DNA of 64,000 bases. Origin: Eubacterium_F sp948848225 (GTDB lineage: Bacteria > Bacillota > Clostridia > Lachnospirales > Lachnospiraceae). Under the pieces are notes generated by a model, which ran no database searches, was not told where the DNA came from, and worked only from the letters and a program-made list of their open reading frames with translations. Each line of letters begins with the position of its first letter. Positions within the stretch are counted from its first letter, which is position 1. Positions 45,778 to 54,460 of the stretch are shown one piece after another. The position numbers were made by a program, and so were the translations under genes. The DNA lies in assembly GCA_948848225.1 (NCBI GenBank), contig CAQOJF010000014.1, positions 3,214 to 67,213 on the forward strand, read 5' to 3'.

Positions 45778-45879
45778 ATAACAACTTGACCTAAAATATT
45801 ATAACTGACTTTTCCTATTTTGTAAAGTACTATTTTGGCAATATTATAGTTTTTTTATAAACTTTTTTTATTATATACA

Positions 45880-45908
45880 TTTTATTCGAACTGAAACTGT
45901 TGTATAAT
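45880..45908 (+). promoter_or_regulatory. Possible promoter of the small membrane protein gene
   Basis: A perfect TATAAT is preceded, 17 bases upstream, only by a weak TTTTAT. It lies 110 bases before the ATG. Confidence 0.4.
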
Positions 45909-46018
45909 AGAGTTGGCTTAAGGGCACAGACAAAATCAGGCATTCATTATAACACGCCATTGAGCTAAGGTAGTCATTAAGATTTTTTAGGGGGGAATTT
46001 TTGGAGGACAACTGAGAT

Positions 46019-46315
46019 ATGGGAAATACATTTAAAAATAGTGTGGGGTATTTCATACAAAAACACTCGATCAAAGAATGTATCATATTGATTCTTCAGA
46101 TTAGCATCACCATAACTATTCTTACTCTGGCAGTACTGGGACTTGACAATATTCTTCCAATTACTACTACCAATACAGTAGACTTGGTATTGTTGGCTCT
46201 TTTGTGTATCATTTGCGGAATCCGTTTTATTCCGAACCGCATCGTATATGCTGTGATTTACTTCGTGGTGGCCGCGGTAATCTGCGGTGTTTTTATAGCT
46301 AGTTTTTTTCTGTAA
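46019..46315 (+). CDS. Small three-segment membrane protein, unknown
   Basis: The 98-residue protein has three predicted membrane segments at about 22-44, 54-70 and 75-97, with short charged loops (NPITT-like and RFIPNR). A GGAGG lies 11 bases before the ATG, a longer spacing than usual. No family is recognised. It stands alone between tRNA-Thr and htpG, with a strong terminator after it. Confidence 0.6.
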   Translation: MGNTFKNSVGYFIQKHSIKECIILILQISITITILTLAVLGLDNILPITTTNTVDLVLLALLCIICGIRFIPNRIVYAVIYFVVAAVICGVFIASFFL

Positions 46316-46360
46316 TATAATCTGCTGGTCTGTCATCAATTACAGATTACATAATTTCAA

Positions 46361-46402
46361 AATCCCCCGGACACTGTCTTAGACAGGTCCGGGGGATTTT
46401 TT
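46361..46402. terminator. Bidirectional terminator
   Basis: AATCCCCCGGAC pairs with GTCCGGGGGATT, with T tracts on both strands. It serves the small membrane gene from the left and htpG from the right. Confidence 0.9.
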
Positions 46403-46484
46403 GTTATTTGCGTTTCACGAATACGATCCGTCCCGCAAATCATTCTATCCCGATTTAACACCAATGCTGTTTTCGTTTTGAGTT

Positions 46485-48518
46485 TTATTCATCCTTTGCC
46501 AGCAGTTCCATAATCTCATTGCTTCTCTGGATAAACGCCGTCATATCTTCTGCTGCCAGTGGTTTGTGGCTGATCATCGCCAGATCATACAGCTGCCGGC
46601 AGAAAAGTTCCGCATGTTCTCCCTCTTTATGCTCGGACAGATACTGCACAAGGGGATGATTGGCATTCAGCACCAGCTTCTCGCCTCCAAAATCACCCAT
46701 ACCGCCCATGCCATTCATAGCGTACATTTTCATCATATCCTGCATACGTCTTGTCTCCTCGGAAACAATAATCATAGAGGATAGTTTCTCATTCTTCAGC
46801 TTCTCAACTTTTACTTCCAGATTTTCTTTTCCCAGAACTTTGCGGAAGAGCTCTGTGAGAACATCCGTCTGCTCCTTCAGCTCTTCTTCACTGGCATCCT
46901 CTCTGAAATCATCTGTCACCTCGGCATCGATCCGCTGAAACTTCACATTGTCCCCTCCGGCTTCCAGTGACGAGATAAATGGCTGATCGATATTGTGGGT
47001 AAGAACAAAAGCGTTCATGTTCTGCTCCCGGAACAAATTGATATACTGACTCTGCTGCTGAAGATCCGTCACATAATAGATCGTTGTTTTAGGCGGCTCT
47101 TCTGGTTCCGCGTTCTCTGTGTCCTCACCAGGCTCAACCACTTCTGCTTCTGGTGCATCCACCGTCTCCAGATATTCTTTCATCGTCATAAATTTATCAT
47201 CCAGATCCTTGAAAAGAATAAAGTCTTTCATCTTCTCCTGGAATTTCTGGTCTTTCAAACAACCATATTTAATAAATGGACTGATATCATCCCAGTACTT
47301 CTCATAGTTTTCCCGGTCCGTCTTACACATACCGCTGAGCTTATCCGCCACTTTTTTCGTAATATACTCCGAGATCTTAGTTACAAAGCCATCATTCTGC
47401 AGAGCACTTCTCGATACATTTAGTGGAAGGTCCGGGCAGTCGATGACACCTTTCAGCAAAAGAAGAAATTCCGGAATCACTTCTTTGATATTATCTGCGA
47501 TAAACACCTGATTGTTATAAAGTTTAATCACGCCCTCAGCATTTTCATACTCCAGGTTTACCTTTGGAAAATACAGAATACCCTTCAGATTGAACGGATA
47601 ATCCATATTCAGATGGATCCAGAACAGCGGCTCCTTATAATCATGGAATACCGTACGGTAAAATTCCTTATAGTCATCCTCGGAACACTCATTGGGATGT
47701 TTGGTCCAAAGCGGCTGGGTATCACTGATGGAAACGGGACGCTTAAGGATCTTTGTCTTCTTCACTGGCTCTTTCTTTTCGTCGCCGTCTTCCTCATTCT
47801 CTTTTGGCTCTTCCACGATCTCCTCGATGACCGTATCCTTTTCTGTCACCTCTTCACTGGGGATCGTCTCATACTGGGGTTCTGCATTCTCATTAGTCAA
47901 GAAGATCTCTACCGGCATAAAGGAACAATATTTGTCCAGTACTTCCTTAACTCTGTATTCATTGGAAAATTCATAGCTGTCCTCGTTAAGATGAAGAATG
48001 ATCTCCGTTCCAGTCTCTTCCCTTGTACCATTATCCATCTCAAATTCCGTACCGCAGTCTGATTCCCAATGCACCGCGCTTTCATCATCCCGGTATGACT
48101 TTGTATGGATCTCCACTTTATCTGCCACCATAAAAGCAGAATAAAATCCAAGACCAAAATGACCAATGATCTGGTCCTCGCTGGACTTGTCTTTATATTT
48201 TTCAAGAAAATCTGCCGCACCAGAAAATGCGATCTGGTTGATGTACTCCTTTACCTCATCCGCCGACATACCAAGACCATTATCCACAAAACGGATCGTC
48301 TTTTCTTCAGCATTTACAAAGACTTCAATTTTTTCTCTGTATTCATCCGGAAGAGACGTCTCACCCATCATATCCAGCTTCTTCCGCTTTGTAATGGCAT
48401 CGCATCCATTGCTTACGAGTTCACGGATAAAAATATCGTGATCGGAATACAACCATTTTTTAATAATGGGAAAAATATTTTCAGAATTGATCGCTAAGCT
48501 GCCCTGTTCTTTATTCAT
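46485..48518 (-). CDS. htpG: Hsp90-family chaperone HtpG with acidic insertions
   Basis: HtpG is the bacterial Hsp90 ATP-dependent chaperone. From the ATG at 48518 (AGGAGA nine bases upstream) it is 677 residues, about 50 longer than the usual bacterial form. ATP-site motifs include RELVSNGCDA, VDNGLGMS and IGHFGLGFYSAFMVADKV. Two acidic insertions are visible. The first is at about 208-262 between the N and middle domains (EEVTEKDTVIEEIVEEPKEN and onward), where eukaryotic Hsp90 has its charged linker. The second is at about 454-477 (EAEVVEPGEDTENAEPEEPP). A CIRCE element lies upstream, so HrcA control is likely. Confidence 0.96.
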   Translation of the reverse strand: MNKEQGSLAINSENIFPIIKKWLYSDHDIFIRELVSNGCDAITKRKKLDMMGETSLPDEYREKIEVFVNAEEKTIRFVDNGLGMSADEVKEYINQIAFSGAADFLEKYKDKSSEDQIIGHFGLGFYSAFMVADKVEIHTKSYRDDESAVHWESDCGTEFEMDNGTREETGTEIILHLNEDSYEFSNEYRVKEVLDKYCSFMPVEIFLTNENAEPQYETIPSEEVTEKDTVIEEIVEEPKENEEDGDEKKEPVKKTKILKRPVSISDTQPLWTKHPNECSEDDYKEFYRTVFHDYKEPLFWIHLNMDYPFNLKGILYFPKVNLEYENAEGVIKLYNNQVFIADNIKEVIPEFLLLLKGVIDCPDLPLNVSRSALQNDGFVTKISEYITKKVADKLSGMCKTDRENYEKYWDDISPFIKYGCLKDQKFQEKMKDFILFKDLDDKFMTMKEYLETVDAPEAEVVEPGEDTENAEPEEPPKTTIYYVTDLQQQSQYINLFREQNMNAFVLTHNIDQPFISSLEAGGDNVKFQRIDAEVTDDFREDASEEELKEQTDVLTELFRKVLGKENLEVKVEKLKNEKLSSMIIVSEETRRMQDMMKMYAMNGMGGMGDFGGEKLVLNANHPLVQYLSEHKEGEHAELFCRQLYDLAMISHKPLAAEDMTAFIQRSNEIMELLAKDE

Positions 48519-48559
48519 CTTTTTCACTCTCCTGTTCTGCAAATTTCTGTATAAAACTA

Positions 48560-48588
48560 ATGATAGTACAGAAAAGTAAAGATGTCAA
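48560..48588 (-). promoter_or_regulatory. Promoter of htpG
   Basis: A perfect TTGACA and TATCAT are separated by 17 bases on the minus strand, about 40 bases before the htpG start. Confidence 0.85.
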
Positions 48589-48595
48589 GAACTTT

Positions 48596-48622
48596 TTAGC
48601 ACTCATTAAAGGCGAGTGCTAA
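48596..48622. promoter_or_regulatory. CIRCE element (HrcA operator)
   Basis: TTAGCACTC and GAGTGCTAA are separated by nine bases, a perfect match to the CIRCE consensus bound by the heat-shock repressor HrcA. It lies eight bases upstream of the htpG -35 box, not downstream of the promoter. It overlaps the last codons and stop of the preceding gene. Confidence 0.95.
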
Positions 48623-49055
48623 CAATCCCGTTTTTATGTAAAAATTCTGAGCATTGCTCGTCCCACAGTTGTTCGCTGCTCTTATCCAGAGTAAAGTTTG
48701 CCGACGTATAACTGCTGATACAATAAAGCTCCTTTTTCTCATATTGAACTCTGAGCCCACCGCAATCACCATTATTCATATAATGAACAAACTGGATTCG
48801 CAGCAACTGGGGTGTTTGTTCTCCTTTGATCATGGAAAATGCCAGTGGACGCAGAAGTTTCCAAGGTACATACTCCTTACTGCCATAGACCTCCTTTTCT
48901 TCCTGCGTCAGCCAGTCTGCCAACAGATTTCCCTTGACGGATATGGTCACAAAAGTCTTGATGTCCATCGTCCCAACGCAAAATTTATCAAAATTTTCCT
49001 TTAAAAAAAGAACTGCCATAAACTCTCTTACATCTTCTATTTTAAATATCTGCAT
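48606..49055 (-). CDS. Conserved hypothetical protein, possible DUF5721 family
   Basis: The 149-residue soluble protein opens MQIFKIEDVREFMAVLFLKENFDKF, which resembles a small family seen in Lachnospiraceae (I believe DUF5721). No catalytic motif is recognised. The ATG at 49055 follows GAGGTG by about seven bases and is preferred to the frame start at 49070. Its last five codons and stop lie inside the CIRCE element of htpG, so the coding sequence and the operator constrain each other. Confidence 0.65.
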   Translation of the reverse strand: MQIFKIEDVREFMAVLFLKENFDKFCVGTMDIKTFVTISVKGNLLADWLTQEEKEVYGSKEYVPWKLLRPLAFSMIKGEQTPQLLRIQFVHYMNNGDCGGLRVQYEKKELYCISSYTSANFTLDKSSEQLWDEQCSEFLHKNGIVSTRL

Positions 49056-49109
49056 TGTTGCACACCTCATTGATCCCGAATAAATTTATTGTTTTTGGAG
49101 ACAATATTT

Positions 49110-49138
49110 TTGACGTATTCAACGTCATAATCTTATAG
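49110..49138 (+). promoter_or_regulatory. Promoter with dyad for the small Cys-rich gene
   Basis: TTGACG and TTATAG are separated by 17 bases. A perfect dyad GACGT-N5-ACGTC (49112-49126) overlaps the -35 box and spacer and could be a repressor site. Confidence 0.5.
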
Positions 49139-49169
49139 ACAGACTTATATACAGAAAGGAGAAAACACC

Positions 49170-49364
49170 ATGAGAGCAAGTGAATCAACCTATAAAAATG
49201 TAGCCAAAAACTGCAGTTCTTATGCCGTAAAGGATTGCTGTAAGTGTACCAATAAATCTGGTGACGTGGAGGTTTCCTGTACGACCTGCAAACACTTCTC
49301 AGAGAACAAACATTGTAAACTGGATCTGTTTGACCCGATCGCTGCCGACCACAACTTTATGTAA
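49170..49364 (+). CDS. Small Cys-rich conserved protein
   Basis: The 64-residue protein has seven cysteines in the pattern NCSSY, KDCCKC, SCTTC and HCKL, suggesting metal binding. An AAGGAGAAA site precedes the ATG. It is soluble, has no signal peptide, and ends FDPIAADHNFM. I recall similar short proteins in Lachnospiraceae but know of no function. A strong terminator follows. Confidence 0.7.
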   Translation: MRASESTYKNVAKNCSSYAVKDCCKCTNKSGDVEVSCTTCKHFSENKHCKLDLFDPIAADHNFM

Positions 49365-49420
49365 CCTACAGCGTCACGCTTGCAACCCGGAATGATCGTC
49401 CGACCATGCAGTCGGACAGA

Positions 49421-49459
49421 GAAAAGCGTCAGAACCCCATAATCTGGCGCTTTTCTTTA
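49421..49459 (+). terminator. Terminator after the small Cys-rich gene
   Basis: GAAAAGCGTCAGA pairs with TCTGGCGCTTTTC (13 pairs, one wobble), followed by TTTA on the plus strand. The A-rich left side gives a T tract on the minus strand too, so it may also stop leftward transcripts. Confidence 0.7.
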
Positions 49460-49464
49460 TGATG

Positions 49465-51261
49465 TTATTCTGCGCTTTCAAATACTACCACAGATCGCGG
49501 TGATACCATGTATTTTTTCAAATTATTTTTTTTCTGCTTTTCTTCATCCGTATCCAGGATCACATTCCATTTTTTTGTCTCATTGATCACCGGAAGATAA
49601 AACTCATGGGCATCCCAGTGAAAATTAAACACAATATATAAGGATTTTCCACCAAAATAAGTGCCGTAGAACAAAATCCCAACTTCCCTGCTGTAATAAG
49701 AAAAATTTGCTTCCCAAGGTTCAATCCCATGGCAGGATACCCCCGGCGCCCCTACTCCCAGCGTATCCATCCCACTCAGAACCTCCTGGCGCTGATAGAG
49801 TGGATGCTCTTTACGAAACTGAATCAGTTGGTGACAAAATTTATAAATCTGCTGATTTTTTTCAATCAGACTCCAGTCCAGCCAGGTAGAAACATTATCC
49901 TGGCAATAGGCATTATTATTTCCCTTTTGGGATCTGCCAAACTCATCCCCTGCTAAAAGCATCGGTGTGGCAAGTCCGAGAAACAGCATACAAAGCGCAT
50001 TCTTTGTCTGCCGCAACCGCATCTGGTTTACCACTCTTTTGCGGCTCACTCCTTCCTGTCCGCAATTCCAGCTGTAATTAAATTCCGTTCCGTCCGCATT
50101 CCTCTCTCCATTTGCCTCATTGTGCTTCACGTCATAAGAAACCAGATCCCGCAAAGTAAACCCATTTTTCTGTGTAATATAGTGAATCCGGCCCAACTCT
50201 TTTTCATCCTTACGGAAACACTGGTAGAAATCTCCCGCCTGCCCTTCATCACTTTTGAGATACCGCCTTGCCACGGTCATATATTCATCATTAAACCGGG
50301 CAAACTTCCTCTCACCGCCTACCCGTTCTGCCCTTTTCCAATCACTACTTAAAAATTTACAATTCCGAAGAAATGGATCTGCCAAAAGCCACTCTTCTGA
50401 GACCACATCTGAATTGACCAGAAAACCATCCACATGAAATTCTGTCACATAGTATACCAGACATCTCAGTATAAATTCAGGCGAACGATCCACAAAATGC
50501 ATGTCCAGAAAAAGATTCATTCCGTTTTGATGCAGTGTTTTTATCATCTGCTTCATTTCTCCCACAGCATCCGCACCATCCACCGCATAGGAGGCTTTGG
50601 GGGCAAAATAACAGGCATCTCCAGTATATCCCCAATAATTAATCTTTTTCTCATCTAAATACATCCGCTCATTAAAATCATAAAGGGGAAGAAATAATAT
50701 GGTATTGACCCCCAGTTCTTTTATATAAGGTATCTTTTCACAAAACCCAGCAAAGGTTCCCGGATGTTTCACCCCGGAACTGCTGTGCTTCGTGTAGCCC
50801 CGCAAATGACACTGGTACAAAATCATATCCTCGTAAGGGATGGAAACCCTGTTTTCACCACTCCAGTCAAAGGCTTCCAGGCAAAACCTTCCTCTGAGCT
50901 TCCCCGGTTTTTTACCAAATACCTCTCTCCCGGCCGTAGCACGCATAAATGGATCGTTTACAATCCGTCGGTCTGCCTCAAAAGTATATTCAAAACGATT
51001 TAAAAAATCTGCTAATTCCTGTCCCTCCAACCGCACACTGAACAGATCCGGCGCTCCCATTTCCTTCATGGAAAACATCGGTATCTTATGCCGCAGCTTA
51101 TTTTCTTCATACAGGCAGAGCCTGCATGTCTTTGCATCCCTGCACCAGATCGTGATCTCAGCACTTTTCCTGGATTCCGACAGAAAAACTCCCTCTCTTA
51201 CATTACTCGCTTTTTTTATCGTAAATTGTCCATTTTCAATCGTATTCATCCATTCTGTCAT
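49465..51261 (-). CDS. GlgX-like GH13 protein lacking catalytic residues
   Basis: The 598-residue protein aligns over its length with glycogen-debranching GH13 enzymes (GlgX): KINYWGYTGDACYFAP near 206, FTLRDLVSYDVKHNEANGE near 368, and LLAGDEFGRSQKGNNNAYCQDN near 435. The catalytic positions are changed. The nucleophile Asp of GFRFD is Asn283 (GFLVN), the acid/base Glu of LIAEPWD is Ser306 (FLSSDW), and the third Asp of TAHDGF is Asn366 (TQKNGF). Region I NH is also lost (DMHFVD, 253-258), and the loop before region II is short. It is therefore likely an inactive, glycan-binding or regulatory paralogue. The frame is intact. The exact start (51261 or 51249) is uncertain. Confidence 0.88.
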   Translation of the reverse strand: MTEWMNTIENGQFTIKKASNVREGVFLSESRKSAEITIWCRDAKTCRLCLYEENKLRHKIPMFSMKEMGAPDLFSVRLEGQELADFLNRFEYTFEADRRIVNDPFMRATAGREVFGKKPGKLRGRFCLEAFDWSGENRVSIPYEDMILYQCHLRGYTKHSSSGVKHPGTFAGFCEKIPYIKELGVNTILFLPLYDFNERMYLDEKKINYWGYTGDACYFAPKASYAVDGADAVGEMKQMIKTLHQNGMNLFLDMHFVDRSPEFILRCLVYYVTEFHVDGFLVNSDVVSEEWLLADPFLRNCKFLSSDWKRAERVGGERKFARFNDEYMTVARRYLKSDEGQAGDFYQCFRKDEKELGRIHYITQKNGFTLRDLVSYDVKHNEANGERNADGTEFNYSWNCGQEGVSRKRVVNQMRLRQTKNALCMLFLGLATPMLLAGDEFGRSQKGNNNAYCQDNVSTWLDWSLIEKNQQIYKFCHQLIQFRKEHPLYQRQEVLSGMDTLGVGAPGVSCHGIEPWEANFSYYSREVGILFYGTYFGGKSLYIVFNFHWDAHEFYLPVINETKKWNVILDTDEEKQKKNNLKKYMVSPRSVVVFESAE

Positions 51262-51356
51262 CCTTAATTGTTATTCTACTGACTGCCACAGCCTTATTTT
51301 AGCATAGTTGAAATGCAATCACAAGTGAAAAAGAATCGCAAATATTACAAAAACGC

Positions 51357-51384
51357 TTGCAAAATCACAGTTTTCTAGTAAAAT
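51357..51384 (+). promoter_or_regulatory. Promoter of the ABC-F gene
   Basis: TTGCAA and TAAAAT are separated by 16 bases, about 50 bases before the ATG at 51433. Confidence 0.65.
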
Positions 51385-51432
51385 AGTGAGTGTTAATGTA
51401 AAATATATAAAGAATTGCGATGGAGGAAAAAA

Positions 51433-53043
51433 ATGATTCAGGCTAGCAATGTAACACTGCGTTTTGGCAAAAAAGCGCTTTTTGAAGAAGTGAATATAAA
51501 ATTTACCGAGGGGAACTGCTACGGTATCATTGGCGCCAACGGCGCCGGCAAATCTACCTTTTTAAAAATTCTCTCCGGCGAACTGGAACCTACCCAGGGT
51601 GAGATCATTACTACCCCGGGCGAACGTCTTTCCGTTTTGGAACAGGATCATTTCAAATACGATGACTGCGTTGTTCTGGACACTGTCATCATGGGAAATC
51701 AGCGTCTCTATGATATTATGAAGGAAAAAGACGCGATTTATGCAAAAGAAGATTTCACCGAAGAAGATGGAATCCGTGCCAGCGAACTGGAGGCAGACTT
51801 TGCCACGATGAACGGCTGGGAAGCAGAATCCGATGCCGCCACTCTTCTCAATGGACTGAATATCGACACAGAACTCCATTACAAACAGATGAGTGAGTTA
51901 TCCGGAAGCGAAAAAGTGAAAGTACTTCTGGCAAGAGCTCTGTTCGGTAACCCGGATATCCTTTTACTGGATGAGCCCACCAACCACTTGGATCTGGATG
52001 CAATCCGTTGGCTGGAAGAGTTCCTCATCAATTTTGAAAATACTATTATCGTAGTCTCCCACGACCGTTATTTTTTGAACAAAGTGTGTACCCATACAGT
52101 GGATATCGACTACGCAAAGATGCAGCTTTATGCAGGCAACTATGATTTCTGGTATGAATCCAGTCAGCTTATGATCAAGCAGATGAAGGAAGCCAACAAA
52201 AAGAAGGAAGAAAAGATCAAAGAACTTCAGGAATTTATCCAGCGTTTCAGTGCCAATGCCTCCAAATCCAAACAGGCAACCTCCCGTAAACGTGCCCTGG
52301 AAAAAATTGAGCTTGATACCCTTCGTCCCTCCAGCAGAAAATATCCTTATGTAGATTTTAAACCGGACCGCGAGATCGGAAATGAGGTTCTGACTGTAAC
52401 AAATCTTTCCAAAACGATTGATGGAGAAAAAGTGCTCGACAATGTCTCTTTCACGGTTGGACACGATGACAAGATCGCTTTTGTAGGCTCCTATGGGATA
52501 GCTGCCACAACGCTTTTCCAGATCCTTGCCGGTGAGATGGAACCGGACGAAGGCGATTATAAATGGGGAATCACTACCAGCCAGGCATATTTTCCCAAGG
52601 ACAACACCAAGGATTTTGCAGGTACAGATACCATCGTAGACTGGTTGATGCCATATTCTCCTGAAAAGGATGCCACCTATGTCCGTGGTTTCCTGGGACG
52701 CATGCTGTTCTCCGGGGAAGACGGCTTAAAAAAAGTAAACGTTCTCTCTGGTGGTGAAAAGGTGAGAGTCATGCTCTCCAAGATGATGATGCTGGGTGCT
52801 AACGCCCTCATTATGGATGAGCCTACCAACCATCTGGATATGGAATCCATCACGTCTGTCAACAACGGACTAATCAAGTTTCCTGGAATTGTCCTTTTCA
52901 CTTCCCAGGACCATCAGTTTATCCAGACCATAGCAAACCGTATCATTGAACTCACTCCGAATGGAATGATTGATAAGGTTACTACTTATGACGAATATCT
53001 GGACAGCGATGAAATGGCGAGAAAACGTCAAGCATTAAGTTAA
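51433..53043 (+). CDS. ABC-F family ATPase (YbiT-like) with degenerate second domain
   Basis: ABC-F proteins are soluble twin-ATPase factors that act on ribosomes. From the ATG at 51433 (GGAGG six bases upstream) the protein is 536 residues. The first domain is intact, with Walker A GANGAGKST, signature LSGSEKVKV, Walker B LLLDEPTNHLD and switch VSHDRYF. The linker is helical (about 245-295). The second domain keeps the signature LSGGEKVRV and LIMDEPTNHLD, but its Walker A reads GSYGIAATT with Ala358 in place of Lys, and the switch His is Gln492 (TSQDHQF). The second site probably cannot hydrolyse ATP normally. Antibiotic protection cannot be inferred. Confidence 0.93.
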   Translation: MIQASNVTLRFGKKALFEEVNIKFTEGNCYGIIGANGAGKSTFLKILSGELEPTQGEIITTPGERLSVLEQDHFKYDDCVVLDTVIMGNQRLYDIMKEKDAIYAKEDFTEEDGIRASELEADFATMNGWEAESDAATLLNGLNIDTELHYKQMSELSGSEKVKVLLARALFGNPDILLLDEPTNHLDLDAIRWLEEFLINFENTIIVVSHDRYFLNKVCTHTVDIDYAKMQLYAGNYDFWYESSQLMIKQMKEANKKKEEKIKELQEFIQRFSANASKSKQATSRKRALEKIELDTLRPSSRKYPYVDFKPDREIGNEVLTVTNLSKTIDGEKVLDNVSFTVGHDDKIAFVGSYGIAATTLFQILAGEMEPDEGDYKWGITTSQAYFPKDNTKDFAGTDTIVDWLMPYSPEKDATYVRGFLGRMLFSGEDGLKKVNVLSGGEKVRVMLSKMMMLGANALIMDEPTNHLDMESITSVNNGLIKFPGIVLFTSQDHQFIQTIANRIIELTPNGMIDKVTTYDEYLDSDEMARKRQALS

Positions 53044-53044
53044 T

Positions 53045-53073
53045 TTGACAAATCTTGTATTTTCAAATACAAT
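53045..53073 (+). promoter_or_regulatory. Promoter of the CNNM gene with overlapping palindrome
   Basis: A perfect TTGACA and TACAAT are separated by 17 bases. A perfect 18-base palindrome, TTGTATTT-TC-AAATACAA (53055-53072), fills most of the spacer and overlaps the -10 box, a typical repressor position. It starts 12 bases after the ABC-F stop. Confidence 0.7.
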
Positions 53074-53115
53074 GGTACCATACTTTTTATTTTATTTTGA
53101 TTGGAGTGATTTTTT

Positions 53116-54429
53116 TTGGAGCCCGGTGACGCGACAAATTCTATCGTGCTAAACATTGTTATCATATTTATTTTGCTGCTTTTATCTGCCTTCTTTTCGT
53201 CGGCAGAGACGGCACTGACAACTTCAAACAAACTCAGAATGCGAGCTTTGGCAGAAGAAAAGAACAAAGCGGCGATGAGGGTGTTAAAACTTCTTGAAAA
53301 CCCGTCAAAAATGCTGAGCTGTATTCTTATATGCAACAATGTGGTAAACCTTTCGGCATCGTCAATTTCAACTTCTCTTGCCTTTTCCATCTGCAGACAG
53401 ATGGGACTTGAGAACAATACCAGTCTGGGCGCCGGTATCGCTACCGGAATACTGACTTTCCTGATCCTCATCTTTGGTGAGATCTCGCCCAAAACCATGG
53501 CAACGATCAATGCCGAAAAAATGGCGCTTGCTTTCAGTCGGTCCATATTACTCCTGACAAAGCTTTTAACTCCTGTTATCTTTGTCATTGATAAGTTTGT
53601 AGTATTTTTCCTTTTTATACTCCGCGTGGACACAAGCGGAGCTGGTAAAGGAATTACCGAAGATGAGCTTCGTACCTTTGTGGATGTAAGCCACGAAGAG
53701 GGTGTCATCGAGAGTGAAGAGCGGAAAATGATCACCAATATCGTTGATTTTGGTGATTCCATCGCAAAGGATGTCATGATTCCACGATTGGATATCTGTA
53801 TGGTGGAGCTTTCGATCTCTTATGATGAACTCCTCTCGGAATTTACGGAAAGCAAATTTGCACGCATGCCTGTCTATGACGAAACCATAGACAACATCGT
53901 GGGCATTATAAACTTAAAAGATTTTGTGTTCTATAAAGGGGATAAAAATGATTTTTCCCTGAAAGACCTGATCCGGGATGCACATATTACCTATGAGTAC
54001 AAAAATGTGTCGGAGCTCTTTATGGAAATGCGTAAGGAATCCATTCCGATGACCATTGTCCTGGATGAGTATGGCGCTCTCTCTGGTCTGATCACGATGG
54101 AGGATCTGGTAGAAGAAATCGTAGGTGAAATCCGTGATGAATATGATGAAGATGAGGAAGACGAGATTCAGAATATCTCTGAAAATGAATACATTCTTCT
54201 CGGATCTACCCCACTGGATGATGTGAATGAGCTTTTAGGTATACCGTTGGAATCCGATGAATACGATTCTATCTCCGGCCATATCATTAAACTTCTGGAG
54301 CATTTCCCAAATCCTGGAGAATGTGCAAAGGATGATTATGCCGTATATACGGTACTGGAAGCAGAAAAAAACCGCATCGACAAGGTTCATATCTTGATTC
54401 ATCCTCAACCGGAAGAAGAGGAAGAATGA
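53116..54429 (+). CDS. CNNM/CorC-type membrane transporter (hemolysin family)
   Basis: The 437-residue protein has an N-terminal CNNM (DUF21) membrane domain with segments at about 8-30, 65-90, 105-130 and 140-170 and the motif FFSSAETALTTSN. Tandem CBS domains follow at about 200-330 (DVMIPRLDICMV, RMPVYDE, VLDEYGALSGLITMEDLVEEIVGEI), then a CorC/HlyC C-terminal domain. Related proteins export or regulate magnesium or cobalt. The start is a TTG after GGAGTG. The tail is acidic (PEEEEE). Confidence 0.92.
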   Translation: MEPGDATNSIVLNIVIIFILLLLSAFFSSAETALTTSNKLRMRALAEEKNKAAMRVLKLLENPSKMLSCILICNNVVNLSASSISTSLAFSICRQMGLENNTSLGAGIATGILTFLILIFGEISPKTMATINAEKMALAFSRSILLLTKLLTPVIFVIDKFVVFFLFILRVDTSGAGKGITEDELRTFVDVSHEEGVIESEERKMITNIVDFGDSIAKDVMIPRLDICMVELSISYDELLSEFTESKFARMPVYDETIDNIVGIINLKDFVFYKGDKNDFSLKDLIRDAHITYEYKNVSELFMEMRKESIPMTIVLDEYGALSGLITMEDLVEEIVGEIRDEYDEDEEDEIQNISENEYILLGSTPLDDVNELLGIPLESDEYDSISGHIIKLLEHFPNPGECAKDDYAVYTVLEAEKNRIDKVHILIHPQPEEEEE

Positions 54430-54460
54430 TCTGGTACAACTTAACCCTTGTGTTCGTTAT

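Noticed and set aside
51433..53043. The ABC-F gene as an antibiotic resistance gene
   Set aside because: It resembles the housekeeping YbiT-like group, and its inter-domain linker shows no extended antibiotic-resistance loop.
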